Part shown: piece by piece, positions 32,216-41,515 of the stretch
Layout: each line of letters starts with the position of its first letter
How positions within the stretch are numbered: position 1 is the first letter of the stretch
DNA from: an uncultured Flavobacteriaceae bacterium
GTDB lineage: Bacteria > Bacteroidota > Bacteroidia > Flavobacteriales > Flavobacteriaceae
Reading direction: 5' to 3'
Length of the DNA stretch: 64,000 nucleotides
Assembly: GCA_947494565.1 (NCBI GenBank)
Contig: CANLVG010000004.1
Coordinates: 186,001 to 250,000 of the forward strand
Position numbers and translations under genes: made by a program
The notes under the pieces: generated by a model
The model's database searches: none
The model's input: the letters and a program-made list of their open reading frames with translations, nothing else
What the model was told of the DNA's origin: nothing

Positions 32216-32329
32216 TTAACGATTAAAATTTCTGTACTGGGCCCATTGTGCTCTCTTGGTACCTCTAAAGGTTGAGAAGTACTGTCCTGTCTTTGATTCT
32301 GTAGCTGTTTTTGTGATTGATGCTTTCAT
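32216..32329 (-). CDS. Small basic peptide (37 aa), first copy of the tandem family
   Basis: ATG at 32329, TAA stop, encoding the same peptide as 31967-32080. All differences between the two coding sequences are silent (Ala9, Lys13, Lys25, Ala27, Gln28, Tyr32 and Asn34 codons), while the spacers upstream of the two genes show no obvious similarity. The leader is A-rich (AAAAACAACATATT) as in many Bacteroidota. No clear promoter of the TTG-N19-TAnnTTTG type was found upstream, so the start of the transcript is unknown. Confidence 0.82.
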   Translation of the reverse strand: MKASITKTATESKTGQYFSTFRGTKRAQWAQYRNFNR

Positions 32330-32582
32330 AATATGTTGTTTTTAGATGTTGTTATACGAGTTGTTTTTTAAACTTGCTTGCCGTTCTGCGGCTTGCAATA
32401 TGTCTAATAGACGACGCGGATTATATTTTGTTACAGTACTATGCATAAAAAGGTACTATATTATATAAAATTTAACATTTGTTAGGTTTCAAGAGAACTA
32501 CATGATTTATAAATAGCTAGTAATCAATAAGTTGTGATGAAGTCGAATTTTTGGTGATTTTACATTAAAGACTCCGCTTATC
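32330..32582. other. Intergenic, AT-rich, no gene seen
   Basis: About 250 bp between the first small-peptide gene (minus) and the promoter region of the DUF6797-like gene (plus). I see no open frame of note, no tRNA and no clear repeat. It must hold the promoter of the peptide genes. Confidence 0.6.
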
Positions 32583-32612
32583 TTAAAGCGTTACAGGTGC
32601 GGGCTACTTTTG
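32583..32612 (+). promoter_or_regulatory. Putative promoter of the 32721 gene
   Basis: TACTTTTG (32605-32612) matches TAnnTTTG, with TTA 19 nt upstream at 32583-32585. The start codon follows 108 nt further on, so a long leader is implied. Confidence 0.5.
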
Positions 32613-32720
32613 TAGGTATTTGGGATCCGAATAGTGGAAAGACCGACCCGGTTCATTGCTCGTTAGGTTTCGTCATCAGGTATTCGTTCGGGGACATTTA
32701 TTCCTTACATTTATAAGACT

Positions 32721-35700
32721 ATGCTACGCTCGAGATACCAACAGTACTTTAGACAGATGTTTCTGAGACTCCTTTGTCTTCGGAAAATACGCACCAAAGT
32801 GGTATCAAGTGGTCTCTTCTTGATACTCATTTTCGTGTGGGGTTGCCAACAAAGTACGCCTGAAGGTTCTTGGGACTATCAAATTGATTTTGGAGACTGG
32901 CAGTCTCAGGGAACGATGAAGCTCCAGAACGGCAATGATGGGGCGACCCTTGTTTTGGTGTCTTTAGAGGATGGAACGTTCAATTTCGAAAACCTGAAGG
33001 TCACCCGTACGAATTTATCGGGCGAGGCGGTTATGTTCGGAAATGAAGCGGTTTTGGAGGGTGTTTTTGACCAAGAAACTTTTGTGGGTACCCTCCGTAC
33101 TGAAGACGAACAATTTCCTTTTACGGCCAAGAGACAATCGGAGGAGTTGGTTAGCATTGACCGCTCCAATATTGCCTATGTTCTTTCCGTAGAAGATTTA
33201 GGCGAATTGGAACGGGATATTGACCATGCCGGAATCATCGCAACTATGGATCGCGAGGGGTACAAGCGTGGTGAACGTATTTATAGTTCCAATTGCATCA
33301 ATTGCCATGGCAATGAGGAAGTAGAAGGCTCCATTCCCCTTTCGACCAAGTTCTGGAACCAGGAATTGAAATCAGGTAGCGATGCCTATTCCATGTACCA
33401 GACCATAAGCCGAGGCTATGGTACCATGCCCCCGCAGCCCGTCTTGACGCCACAAGAAAAGTACGATGTCATTGGGTATATCCGTCAAAAATATATCAAG
33501 CCAAGGGAAGGGGAGGCTTTCATAGCCAATACTCGGGGCTATCTTTCCGGTTTGCCCAAGGGAACTTCCCAAGGTCCTGCGGCAAAGCCCTACCAGCCTT
33601 GGGCCGATATGGACTACGGCAACTTTTTCATTAATACCTATGAACTCGTCGACGAAGAGACCGGCATTGAGCGTTATCATTCCCCCCGCCCAGTACCTTA
33701 TCCTGATGAGGATTACCGCAAAAATAACTTTGCATATAAAGGCATTGCTATCCGTTTGGATAAAGGCGAAGGCGGAGTTTCGAAGGGAAAAGCATGGATG
33801 ATCTTTGATCACGACCTGATGCGGGTCGCCGGTGGGTGGACAGGTCAAGGTTTTATCGATTGGAACGGGATTCTGTTAAACGACCAGCATGAAACCTATC
33901 CACGGACTATAGGGAAGCTTCATTTTGAAACTCCCGTCGGCCCCGGATGGGCCAATCCTAAAACAGGCTCTTTTGAAGACCCACGATTCAGGGCCAGAGA
34001 TGGGCGTGCCTTTGGTCCCTTACCGAAGTCTTGGGCAAATTATAAAGGACTATACCATCACAATGACGAAATCGTGATTTCCTATTCCGTAGGAACCGCC
34101 GATATCTTGGAGAAATTCGGGATGGAAGGCCATGGGAACGACACGATATTTACCAGAACACTCAATATTTCTCCCTCGACTTCTTTATTGAAAATGCGGG
34201 TGGCTCCCGAGAATATTGGGGTTGTAATGGTGGGTGAAGGTGCGAGTTTGTCCAGAGAAGAAGGGTATACGATATTGAATGTAAAAGGTGTCAAGGGAGC
34301 GAAGATCAAATTGTTTATAGCCGATACAGATCGACAAGACTTTGCGAACCTTTCAACAAGTAAGATCGCACCTCAAGATTTACGCGAATATACCTTAGGT
34401 AAGAGTGAACCACACTATCCCGAAATTCTGAAAAGCACGATCACAAAAGGTTCGGATGACGGTTCTTTTGCCGTTGATCAACTGACACCGCCATTTGATA
34501 ACCCCTGGGCTTCTAGAATGAAGTTGAGTGGTATTGATTTCCTGAAAGACGCCAACCAAGCAGTAGTATGCACAACGGACGGTGACATTTGGCATATCAA
34601 AGGTCTCACGGACGATACGGGCGAATTGAGTTGGCAACGCATTGGTTCGGGACTTTTTCAGCCTCTGGGGATCAAAGTTTTGAACGATAATATCTATGTC
34701 ATCTGTCGAGATCAGTTGGTGTTATTGCGCGATTTGAACGGCGATATGGAAACCGATTTTTATGAGAGTTTTAACCATGACCACCAAGTGACCGATCACT
34801 TTCACGAGTTTGCCATGGGGCTGCAGGCCGATAAAGAGGGCAATCTGTTTTACGCCAAAAGTGGTCGCCATGCCCGTGAAGCCCTAGTACCCCAACACGG
34901 CACCTTGCTCAAAGTGAGCAAAGATGGGGCCAAGACAGAAATCATCGCGAAAGGGTTCAGGGCCGCTAACGGTGTTTGTATCAATCCCGATGGAAGTTTT
35001 TTGGTCACCGACCAACAGGGGTTTTGGAACCCGATGAATCGAATCAATTGGGTTGATGGTAAGGGGAAGTTTTATGGCAATATGTGGGGATATGATCCGC
35101 CTAAAGACAGCACTCGGATCGCTATGGAGCAGCCTATGGTCTGGTTGGATATGGAGTTCGACCGATCTCCTTCAGAGTTGTTGTGGGTAGCTAGCGAACA
35201 GTGGGGGCCCTTAAATGGTAGCTTATTGAGTTTTTCCTATGGTTTCGGAAAAATACAGCTGGTTCTGAATGAGCAAGTAAATGGGCAGATGCAAGGCGGG
35301 GTTGTCGACCTGCCCGGAATCAAGTTCTTGACCGGGGTCATGCGCGGAAGATTTAATCCGGTTGATGGACAGTTGTACGCTTGCGGTATGTCGGCCTGGG
35401 GAACAAATCAAATGTTACGTGGTGGCGGACTTTACCGCATTCGGTATACGGGAAAACCAATAACAACTCCCATCGCCCTAAAAACGACAACCTCCGGAAT
35501 CATTTTGGAATTTGATGCTCCGCTGGACCTGAAAACGGCAACGGACACGGATAACTATGTAATCCAAACTTGGAATTTAAAGCGAAGCAGCAAGTATGGT
35601 TCCGATCGTTATGATCGACTGACACTGCCAGTTGCTCAAGCGGTCGTTCAACCGGATGGAAAATCGATTCAGCTGTTCCTAAAGGATATAAAACCCGTAG

Positions 35701-35807
35701 ATGTGATGACGATTTCCTACGACCTGTTAAGCACGGACAAGCTTGTTCTCGAGGGTACGGTACAAAGCACGGTTCATCATCTGGGTGGTTCCAATGATTC
35801 CATGTAA
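32721..35807 (+). CDS. DUF6797-like cytochrome c lipoprotein
   Basis: A 1028-residue exported lipoprotein (LIFVWGC, after a long basic N-terminus). Residues about 45-140 form a small beta domain (SWDYQIDFGDW). A single c-type heme site CINCH lies near residue 193 (GERIYSSNCINCHGNEE), with the axial Met probably in YGTMPPQ. Next comes a large domain of DUF6797 type (NFFINTYELVDEETGIERYHSP, WMIFDHDLMRVAGGW, FTRTLNIS). A beta-propeller with FHEFAMGLQADKEGNLFYAKSG and GVCINPDGSFLVTDQQGFWNP and a C-terminal beta-sandwich complete it. Related planctomycete and Bacteroidota proteins are thought to oxidise sugars; the substrate is unknown. Confidence 0.88.
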   Translation: MLRSRYQQYFRQMFLRLLCLRKIRTKVVSSGLFLILIFVWGCQQSTPEGSWDYQIDFGDWQSQGTMKLQNGNDGATLVLVSLEDGTFNFENLKVTRTNLSGEAVMFGNEAVLEGVFDQETFVGTLRTEDEQFPFTAKRQSEELVSIDRSNIAYVLSVEDLGELERDIDHAGIIATMDREGYKRGERIYSSNCINCHGNEEVEGSIPLSTKFWNQELKSGSDAYSMYQTISRGYGTMPPQPVLTPQEKYDVIGYIRQKYIKPREGEAFIANTRGYLSGLPKGTSQGPAAKPYQPWADMDYGNFFINTYELVDEETGIERYHSPRPVPYPDEDYRKNNFAYKGIAIRLDKGEGGVSKGKAWMIFDHDLMRVAGGWTGQGFIDWNGILLNDQHETYPRTIGKLHFETPVGPGWANPKTGSFEDPRFRARDGRAFGPLPKSWANYKGLYHHNDEIVISYSVGTADILEKFGMEGHGNDTIFTRTLNISPSTSLLKMRVAPENIGVVMVGEGASLSREEGYTILNVKGVKGAKIKLFIADTDRQDFANLSTSKIAPQDLREYTLGKSEPHYPEILKSTITKGSDDGSFAVDQLTPPFDNPWASRMKLSGIDFLKDANQAVVCTTDGDIWHIKGLTDDTGELSWQRIGSGLFQPLGIKVLNDNIYVICRDQLVLLRDLNGDMETDFYESFNHDHQVTDHFHEFAMGLQADKEGNLFYAKSGRHAREALVPQHGTLLKVSKDGAKTEIIAKGFRAANGVCINPDGSFLVTDQQGFWNPMNRINWVDGKGKFYGNMWGYDPPKDSTRIAMEQPMVWLDMEFDRSPSELLWVASEQWGPLNGSLLSFSYGFGKIQLVLNEQVNGQMQGGVVDLPGIKFLTGVMRGRFNPVDGQLYACGMSAWGTNQMLRGGGLYRIRYTGKPITTPIALKTTTSGIILEFDAPLDLKTATDTDNYVIQTWNLKRSSKYGSDRYDRLTLPVAQAVVQPDGKSIQLFLKDIKPVDVMTISYDLLSTDKLVLEGTVQSTVHHLGGSNDSM

Positions 35808-35909
35808 ATCGCCGATACCTTCCCACCGGAAAGAAGATATAATTCTAGGGTTCGAATCCTGTAATTTCTTCCCTTTTGTCTATTTTTATACCTTAACCGG
35901 AACAATCAC

Positions 35910-36440
35910 ATGCAATTAGAGGCTTTAGTAGAACGCTTTCGTCAGAAGGACGTCTCGGCATTCGAGAAGTTGTATGATATGTATGCGGTGAATATCAGCG
36001 GTGCAATCAACACCATAGTGCGAGATGAAGACCTGGCTCAAGAGATCTGTCAAGATGTTTTTTTGAAGGTTTGGAACAAAGCAGAGCACTATAATAGTTC
36101 AAAGGGGCGGTTTTTTACCTGGGTATTGAACATTGCCCGTAATGCGGCCATCGATAAAGTGCGCTCTAAATCCCATAAAAACTCAAAAAAGAACCTTTCC
36201 GCGGATTACTTCGTAGGTATTTTAGCCTATGAGGAATCATCGGAGGGGACAATCGATACGGACCGTCTGAAGCGTCTGGTTAAAGGACTAAAGGCCAAGT
36301 GCATTGAAATTATCGAAATGCTTTATTTTAGGGGATACACCCAAAAAGAGGCCGCAGAGGAACTCGAAATCCCCGTGGGTACGGTAAAGACACGAAATAG
36401 AAGTTGTATTTCGCAATTGCGGGAAAACCTGAACTTATAA
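35910..36440 (+). CDS. ECF RNA polymerase sigma factor
   Basis: A 176-residue sigma factor with region 2 FEKLYDMYAVNISGAINTIVRDEDLAQEICQDVFLKVWNKA and region 4 KCIEIIEMLYFRGYTQKEAAEELEIPVGTVKTRNRSCISQLRENL. It ends 1 nt before the next gene, its membrane anti-sigma. It is a different subgroup from the one at 23174: the partner here is of RskA type. Confidence 0.95.
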   Translation: MQLEALVERFRQKDVSAFEKLYDMYAVNISGAINTIVRDEDLAQEICQDVFLKVWNKAEHYNSSKGRFFTWVLNIARNAAIDKVRSKSHKNSKKNLSADYFVGILAYEESSEGTIDTDRLKRLVKGLKAKCIEIIEMLYFRGYTQKEAAEELEIPVGTVKTRNRSCISQLRENLNL

Positions 36441-36441
36441 T

Positions 36442-37236
36442 ATGGATGTAAACGAGTACATAGCATCGGGTATTCTGGAACTATATGTTGCAGGACAGCT
36501 CTCCGAAAAAGAAAATTCGGAAGTGTACACGCTTGCTATGGAACATCCGGAAATCGCCGCAGAAATTGAATCCATCGAAGCGGCTGTGCTGGACCTGGCC
36601 AGAACTGCGGCTCCTTCCCAAAAACCTGAATTCGAGTCGCTTAAAAATCGCTTGCCACTGCAGGAGGACACCAAGGTGGTCACCATAGCTAAAAAGGACA
36701 CCAATTGGACAGCTTATTTGGGTTGGGCAGCTTCACTTCTATTGGCCCTTGGATTGTTTTGGGTTTACAATCAGAATAGTGAACTGAAGTCGCGAATTGA
36801 AGTTGCCAATCAAGAAAATAGGAAATTGGAACAGCAAATCGCCGAGTCGGATACTTCATTGGAAAAATCACGGACCCTGTTACAGACCATCCGGGATAAA
36901 GACATCACCGTCGTTCCTTTGGGCGGGCAGAAGGTATCCCCAGAATCCTATGCCAAGGCCTACTGGAACAAAAAAGAACAAAAGGTGTTTATTGATGCAC
37001 AGGGCCTACCCGACCCCCCCGATGGTATGGTCTATCAAGTGTGGTCTTTAAAAGTGGATCCGTTGACCCCTACGAGCATGGGAATTTTAGAGGATTTTGT
37101 CTCGGATGATAACAAGGTATTCGCACTGGCCAACCCAAATGATTCAGAGGCATTTGGCATCACCTTGGAGCCCGCGGGCGGTAGTGTGTCCCCTAATCTA
37201 GAGCAGTTGTATGCCTTGGGCGCTGTTTCTTCTTAA
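36442..37236 (+). CDS. RskA-type membrane anti-sigma factor
   Basis: A 264-residue protein with a cytoplasmic N-terminal domain (IASGILELYVAGQLSEKENSEVYTLAMEHPEIAAEIESIE). One membrane helix (about residues 93-111, YLGWAASLLLALGLFWVY) is followed by a coiled coil (residues about 112-155) and a C-terminal anti-sigma-K domain (KAYWNKKEQKVFIDAQGLPDPPDGMVYQVWSL, FGITLEPAGGS). It is paired with the ECF gene and should release it after periplasmic stress proteolysis. Its targets may include the neighbouring DUF4331 or cytochrome genes, but nothing in the sequence proves this. Confidence 0.93.
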   Translation: MDVNEYIASGILELYVAGQLSEKENSEVYTLAMEHPEIAAEIESIEAAVLDLARTAAPSQKPEFESLKNRLPLQEDTKVVTIAKKDTNWTAYLGWAASLLLALGLFWVYNQNSELKSRIEVANQENRKLEQQIAESDTSLEKSRTLLQTIRDKDITVVPLGGQKVSPESYAKAYWNKKEQKVFIDAQGLPDPPDGMVYQVWSLKVDPLTPTSMGILEDFVSDDNKVFALANPNDSEAFGITLEPAGGSVSPNLEQLYALGAVSS

Positions 37237-37325
37237 TTAAGATTTGGGTAGCTTCCGAATCGGAATAACCAATTTGATTTCCACGGGAATACCGGCATGA
37301 ACCTGAAGTTCCATAGACTTTTGAA

Positions 37326-38486
37326 TCAGCTCGATTTTAAGGCTTTTATTTTTCCTTTCAGCATTGTTGCCGCCTTGGTGTAGCCGCCCGCACCACCATC
37401 CACAAAATGGATATGGTCGGCTTTTCTATTGCGTACATAACATGAAATAATACTTTCCTCACTGAAATGTACGCCAAAAATCAGTCTCCCGTTTTTTTCT
37501 TCTTCCTCTAAATAATCGACCAAGAGTTTCCTGTTCTCGGATCGCCCTGAAATGACCATATTGATACGACCGTCCAACACAAAAATATCGGAAAGTTGAA
37601 CGAGCTCGGCCAAGTATTCCTGTCCCGATTTATGAGGAAGATACCCCACTTTTCCGATAAGCGTGTACATCCATTCCTTAAGTAACTCCATAAAACCGTA
37701 CCGAAGCTTTCGTGTACGTAGTTCCGTTCTGATTTTCTGTAGGCTGGTATTCAATTTTAATTTCGGTATTGAGATCGGGTTCCGATTTTGATGCGGACCA
37801 TAAATCGCATCTATCTTGTCGAGCGCCCCCTTGAATACCATGGCCTGTTCCGAACCGTGAATCGCATCGATCAATAAACAAATGACCTCATCGGAATGGG
37901 TGGGTGGCGGAATTTTGTTCCAGCGACATTCCATGCCCTCGAGACGTAACGCCATCTCGTTTTTGGTCGTCGTTTGAGGAGAACGGTACTTCGATTTAAT
38001 ATGACGCTCCGCCAGCTGTAGCCCATTGCCCAATACAACTGGAATCGAAAATAGGGCATTGACGTGTACTTTTGCGATTTTTAATTCGTTCGCCGCTTGG
38101 TATATGGCCGAGATCGGAAAGCTGCCCACTCGAAGCTCAATATCAAATTCGTCCTGTACGTTGGCCTGATGTGCTTCCAAGGCGGTCATGGTCTCTTCCA
38201 ATAGGGTCGAAGGAATGATTAGGGTAGCGCCATCTCCACCGAAGAAAAAGGGAATATCGACCTTTACTTCGGAAGCAATATTCAAAGCGGCAATAATACT
38301 GCCGGTAGCGATGAGATTGACTACTTGAGATAGGCCACTATCGATGGCTTTTGTAGAATCCTTGATGTCCGTAATAAGTATGTGCCAATCCGAAGGGATA
38401 CGTGTAAAAACTTCGGGTTGGCCCAGTAGGTCACTGACCGAGCCATCATAAACCGGCAATTGATTATAGAATAAAGTGTTTTCCAT
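37326..38486 (-). CDS. DUF3095 family protein, cyclase-like
   Basis: A 386-residue soluble protein of the DUF3095 family. The N-terminal part resembles a class III nucleotidyl cyclase: WHILITDIKDSTKAIDSG and FFFGGDGATLIIPSTLL are in the positions of the two metal-binding strands. The rest (RYGFMELLKEWMYTLIGKV, HFVDGGAGGYTKAATMLK) is family-specific. The catalytic pattern is not fully conserved, so activity is uncertain. It is convergent with the RskA gene. Confidence 0.88.
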   Translation of the reverse strand: MENTLFYNQLPVYDGSVSDLLGQPEVFTRIPSDWHILITDIKDSTKAIDSGLSQVVNLIATGSIIAALNIASEVKVDIPFFFGGDGATLIIPSTLLEETMTALEAHQANVQDEFDIELRVGSFPISAIYQAANELKIAKVHVNALFSIPVVLGNGLQLAERHIKSKYRSPQTTTKNEMALRLEGMECRWNKIPPPTHSDEVICLLIDAIHGSEQAMVFKGALDKIDAIYGPHQNRNPISIPKLKLNTSLQKIRTELRTRKLRYGFMELLKEWMYTLIGKVGYLPHKSGQEYLAELVQLSDIFVLDGRINMVISGRSENRKLLVDYLEEEEKNGRLIFGVHFSEESIISCYVRNRKADHIHFVDGGAGGYTKAATMLKGKIKALKSS

Positions 38487-38615
38487 GTACTATTGCTTTA
38501 TAGCGGCGCCATTCCTTTGGTAGTTTGTGGCCACAAAAGCCAACTGAGTTCAAAAACCAGGACACTAAGGTTCCTAAACTAGGGAAAAGGATTGACTTAG
38601 CGTGCCCTTGTTTCG

Positions 38616-38649
38616 AACAAAAAATGCCACAATCCGAAAATCATGGCAT
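38616..38649 (-). terminator. Terminator of the TPR lipoprotein gene
   Basis: On the minus strand ATGCCA and TGGCAT form a 6-bp stem (38624-38629 with 38644-38649). A T6 run follows, about 35 bp after the stop of the 38683 gene. Confidence 0.65.
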
Positions 38650-38682
38650 CGCTTTCAACCTAAAAACTGGAAATAGCATACA

Positions 38683-39960
38683 TCAGAGTTGTGTAATTTC
38701 ATGATGCAGTATCGGTCCCAATTCGTATGCTGCTTCCGAAAGCTCTTTTTTTAAGGCCAACACCTTATTTTTTAATCCGTTCGCCTTGTATATTTCAGCA
38801 GCACGATATAGTATGGCGGGTTCAAAGGTCTTATCGGCGATATGGTTCTGAACGAGGTCCAAGGCTTTCTCCTTGTCCCCTAGATGCAAGTAGGCTGTCG
38901 CTAACATGCCATAACTCTCAGGTGTCGGTCTATTGATTACTTCTTTCTTTGCTAATGCCAATGCCATCGGGTATTGTGCTGTCTCCTCCAAATAAAGATC
39001 CACATGGTAGGCGTTATACATATCACCATAATTTGGGTTTGCCGTGGCCTTGATATAGGCATCAAGATTCATGGCATATGCAAGGTCATCGCCCTTATAC
39101 CTGGCAATCTCCGCTTTTAAAATGTAGTAATCCGGTGCTTGGTAGTCTTTTGTTACCGAATCGAGAATACGCATCGCTTCTTCAGGGTTTTTTTCATGGG
39201 AGAAAACGATCCAAGCAATACCTTTTTTAGCATGGGCGTTTTGTGGGTCTATATCGAGCGCTTTCAAATAGTGTTGATATGAGTCTTCCAATCTTCCCGC
39301 ATGACCGTAATAATCAGCAAGATTGGTGTATGACCAAAGGATAAGGTTTTCGTTTTGCATTCCCTCGGCCTTGTATTTGGCCTGCTCCATCAAGGCAATG
39401 GTGTCCTCTAAATATCCTTGATGATTTTGCCATTTTGCTTTGCGTATGAGGTATCCGAAATCGGTATCGTTCGCTATGCTATCGAGATACTGTTTGGCCG
39501 TTCCATAATTGCCAAGCTCCATATGAACATCGAATAGCAGACTTTGGGTTTCTTTCAATCCGTTGCTTTTAACATAGGAGTCTTGCGCCAATTGCAAGGC
39601 TTCCTTAAAGCGGTGCTGTGAAATATAATTTCTGGCGAGCGCTCTACGCAAGGTAGGTTTTCCGACGGCAGCGATTTCCACGGCTTTTTTTAGGGCCTGC
39701 TCTGATTTTTTGAGGTAATCGATGTTTCCGGTCTGTTGAAAGTATCTATTGTATTCGCCCCCGACTACACTAAAACTGGTCAGTTGAATGCTATCGGGTT
39801 TGATTTTTGAGTTCCAGAGCTCGAAGTATTTTGAGGTCGTCTTTGCAGGCTTTGATGCGAGATAATGCTCATAATCCGAAGCTGAGGTGATTTGTTGTTC
39901 TGTTTTTTGGCTACAGGAAAGTAGTGCCAAAGACATTATTAGGATACTGAAGTATTTCAT
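38683..39960 (-). CDS. TPR-repeat lipoprotein
   Basis: A 425-residue lipoprotein (LALLSC). It consists almost wholly of TPR-like helix pairs (ARNYISQHRFKEALQLAQDSYVKSNGL, YTNLADYYGHAGRLEDSYQHYLKALDIDPQNAHAKKGIAWI, GMLATAYLHLGDKEKALDLVQNHI). TPR proteins hold partners together; the partner is unknown. It follows the two DUF4331-type genes, separated from them by a terminator, and this gene trio recurs in Bacteroidota. Confidence 0.88.
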   Translation of the reverse strand: MKYFSILIMSLALLSCSQKTEQQITSASDYEHYLASKPAKTTSKYFELWNSKIKPDSIQLTSFSVVGGEYNRYFQQTGNIDYLKKSEQALKKAVEIAAVGKPTLRRALARNYISQHRFKEALQLAQDSYVKSNGLKETQSLLFDVHMELGNYGTAKQYLDSIANDTDFGYLIRKAKWQNHQGYLEDTIALMEQAKYKAEGMQNENLILWSYTNLADYYGHAGRLEDSYQHYLKALDIDPQNAHAKKGIAWIVFSHEKNPEEAMRILDSVTKDYQAPDYYILKAEIARYKGDDLAYAMNLDAYIKATANPNYGDMYNAYHVDLYLEETAQYPMALALAKKEVINRPTPESYGMLATAYLHLGDKEKALDLVQNHIADKTFEPAILYRAAEIYKANGLKNKVLALKKELSEAAYELGPILHHEITQL

Positions 39961-39991
39961 GGGTTCTGTTTTTTAGGTTGAACAATGTGAT

Positions 39992-40019
39992 AAAAGAGGA
40001 GCGCGAGTCGCCGCGCTCC
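39992..40019 (-). terminator. Terminator after the DUF4331-type gene
   Basis: GGAGCGCG (39998-40005) and CGCGCTCC (40012-40019) form an 8-bp GC-rich stem with loop AGTCGC. On the minus strand TCTTTTA follows. It lies between the DUF4331 gene and the TPR gene, so the latter may be expressed only by read-through or from its own promoter. Confidence 0.8.
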
Positions 40020-40048
40020 CTATCATCCTTTTTCATAGATCAAATCAC

Positions 40049-40807
40049 TTATTCAGGAGCTCCGATATAAGGAAAGGTATCCGTAAAAGTGGCCGTAAGA
40101 CCGACACCATCGGAGGTCAATCGAGGTAGGTCAGCGGTACCATCCATATCCGTATCCTGACCACTGAAACGATCTCCGGTGGTTCCACCAAAAAGGAGGA
40201 TCAAGGAAACATCGATAATGTCGTCATCCAGTCTTCGTCCGGTCAGCGCTACCTCATCACCGTCAGGTACGAGCAGACTACCATCCATATCGGCATCCGT
40301 TCCAGGGTTGAAATAGGTGGTCGGCAGGTTGGGCGCGACTTCTAAAACATCAGCAGCCAGGTAGCCTGTCAAGGTAGGGGCATCCAAGCCCAAAATATTA
40401 TTCTCGTAGTTGACAGCTGTGGGATCTAAGCCTAACAGACCGGCATACACGTCGTGATATGCCTCAAGCCGGGCCTCATAGGCCGGTTGAAATGCGGCTG
40501 CCATTTCAGAAGGAATCGCAACGTTCTGGGCGTCCTTGTTGTCATCCGTTCCGAAGACGGTATTAATGCCTGGCCTGCCCATGAAATCGATTTGGCTATA
40601 GGTGCCGGCAAAATCGATTGTCATCATGCCGTCATCACAAGGTTCACAAGTGGTACCACCACAATCGATACCTGTTTCGTTACCGTTCATGATGCCGTCC
40701 GTACAGGTCGGCAATATGACAATGGGTGTATTATCATCATCACTACAGGAGGTTACAAGACCCATAGTGAGCAGCGAGAACATAATATATTTTGCACTAA
40801 TTTTCAT
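40049..40807 (-). CDS. DUF4331-type C-terminal domain lipoprotein
   Basis: A 252-residue lipoprotein (GLVTSC). A short Cys-rich segment (PTCTDGIMNGNETGIDCGGTTCEPCDDG) resembles DUF11-adjacent Cys-rich motifs found in Bacteroidota outer proteins. Then come GRPGINTVFGTDDNKDAQN and the strand set LTGRRLDDDIIDVSLILLFGG, TFTDTFPYIGAPE, which match the C-terminal part of DUF4331 proteins (GRP.VNTV, LTGR..DD.ID..L, F.YL..P). It works with the DUF4331 gene upstream, which encodes the first part of the fold. Function unknown. Confidence 0.82.
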   Translation of the reverse strand: MKISAKYIMFSLLTMGLVTSCSDDDNTPIVILPTCTDGIMNGNETGIDCGGTTCEPCDDGMMTIDFAGTYSQIDFMGRPGINTVFGTDDNKDAQNVAIPSEMAAAFQPAYEARLEAYHDVYAGLLGLDPTAVNYENNILGLDAPTLTGYLAADVLEVAPNLPTTYFNPGTDADMDGSLLVPDGDEVALTGRRLDDDIIDVSLILLFGGTTGDRFSGQDTDMDGTADLPRLTSDGVGLTATFTDTFPYIGAPE

Positions 40808-40834
40808 AATCTTTACGTTTTAAATTTTTTAGAA

Positions 40835-41515
40835 TTATTGTTTTACGTTCGTTGTCACCCAGGTTTTATATACTTCCAGGCCTAGGGCATTCGTGCCAGA
40901 GGTACTACCGAGCATGCTATTCGGAAGCTCGACGACAATGGAGAGTGTATTGGCGCCATCGAAAGTGTCTTCCGCCTCACCCGCTGGTTTGAATCCCCCT
41001 GGGGCCATTCCTCCTATTACCGCATTGAACTGAAAGAAATCGAAAAAGAAGGGATCTTGCCTTGGCCCCGCGAAGAGCTTTACGCCATCAGCGGTAGTTT
41101 CAATCACCGCAGTGGCTCCCGAAATAGTGACATCCCCTAAAGGTAAATCGGTCATCACCGTGCTGTTCAGTCCGGTTTGTGCCGGGGCAACAGGACCGAA
41201 GAAATACATTCTTCCATCCCTCGGAATAGCTTGGATGACGAGATCCTCCACCAAATCGTTATTGGTGTCGATATTGATCTCGGTCAGTACATTTTCATCG
41301 AATTCGCCATAGGCCAAATCCGGCAAAACGTTGGTCTGTAGGTCTACGACGAATACGGTGTTGTCCGAGCCTTCAGTAGGTTCGAAGGCGAAAAAGTCGG
41401 TTACATCGGCTGTTTGTCCGGTGGTGCTGAGAGCATCGATATGATCCGCTGCTATCAATACGATACCTGCCACGACCAAAGCGGACAGCCCTAAATACAT
41501 TTTTGTTTTCTTCAT
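40835..41515 (-). CDS. DUF4331 family exported protein
   Basis: A 226-residue exported protein (hydrophobic N-terminus, AADHIDA). It shows the family start (DHIDALSTTGQTADVTDFFAFEP) with strands such as VFVVDLQTNV and LSIVVELPNSML. DUF4331 proteins bind or modify an unknown substrate. Here the family is split between this gene and the next one, 27 bp downstream. Confidence 0.85.
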   Translation of the reverse strand: MKKTKMYLGLSALVVAGIVLIAADHIDALSTTGQTADVTDFFAFEPTEGSDNTVFVVDLQTNVLPDLAYGEFDENVLTEINIDTNNDLVEDLVIQAIPRDGRMYFFGPVAPAQTGLNSTVMTDLPLGDVTISGATAVIETTADGVKLFAGPRQDPFFFDFFQFNAVIGGMAPGGFKPAGEAEDTFDGANTLSIVVELPNSMLGSTSGTNALGLEVYKTWVTTNVKQ

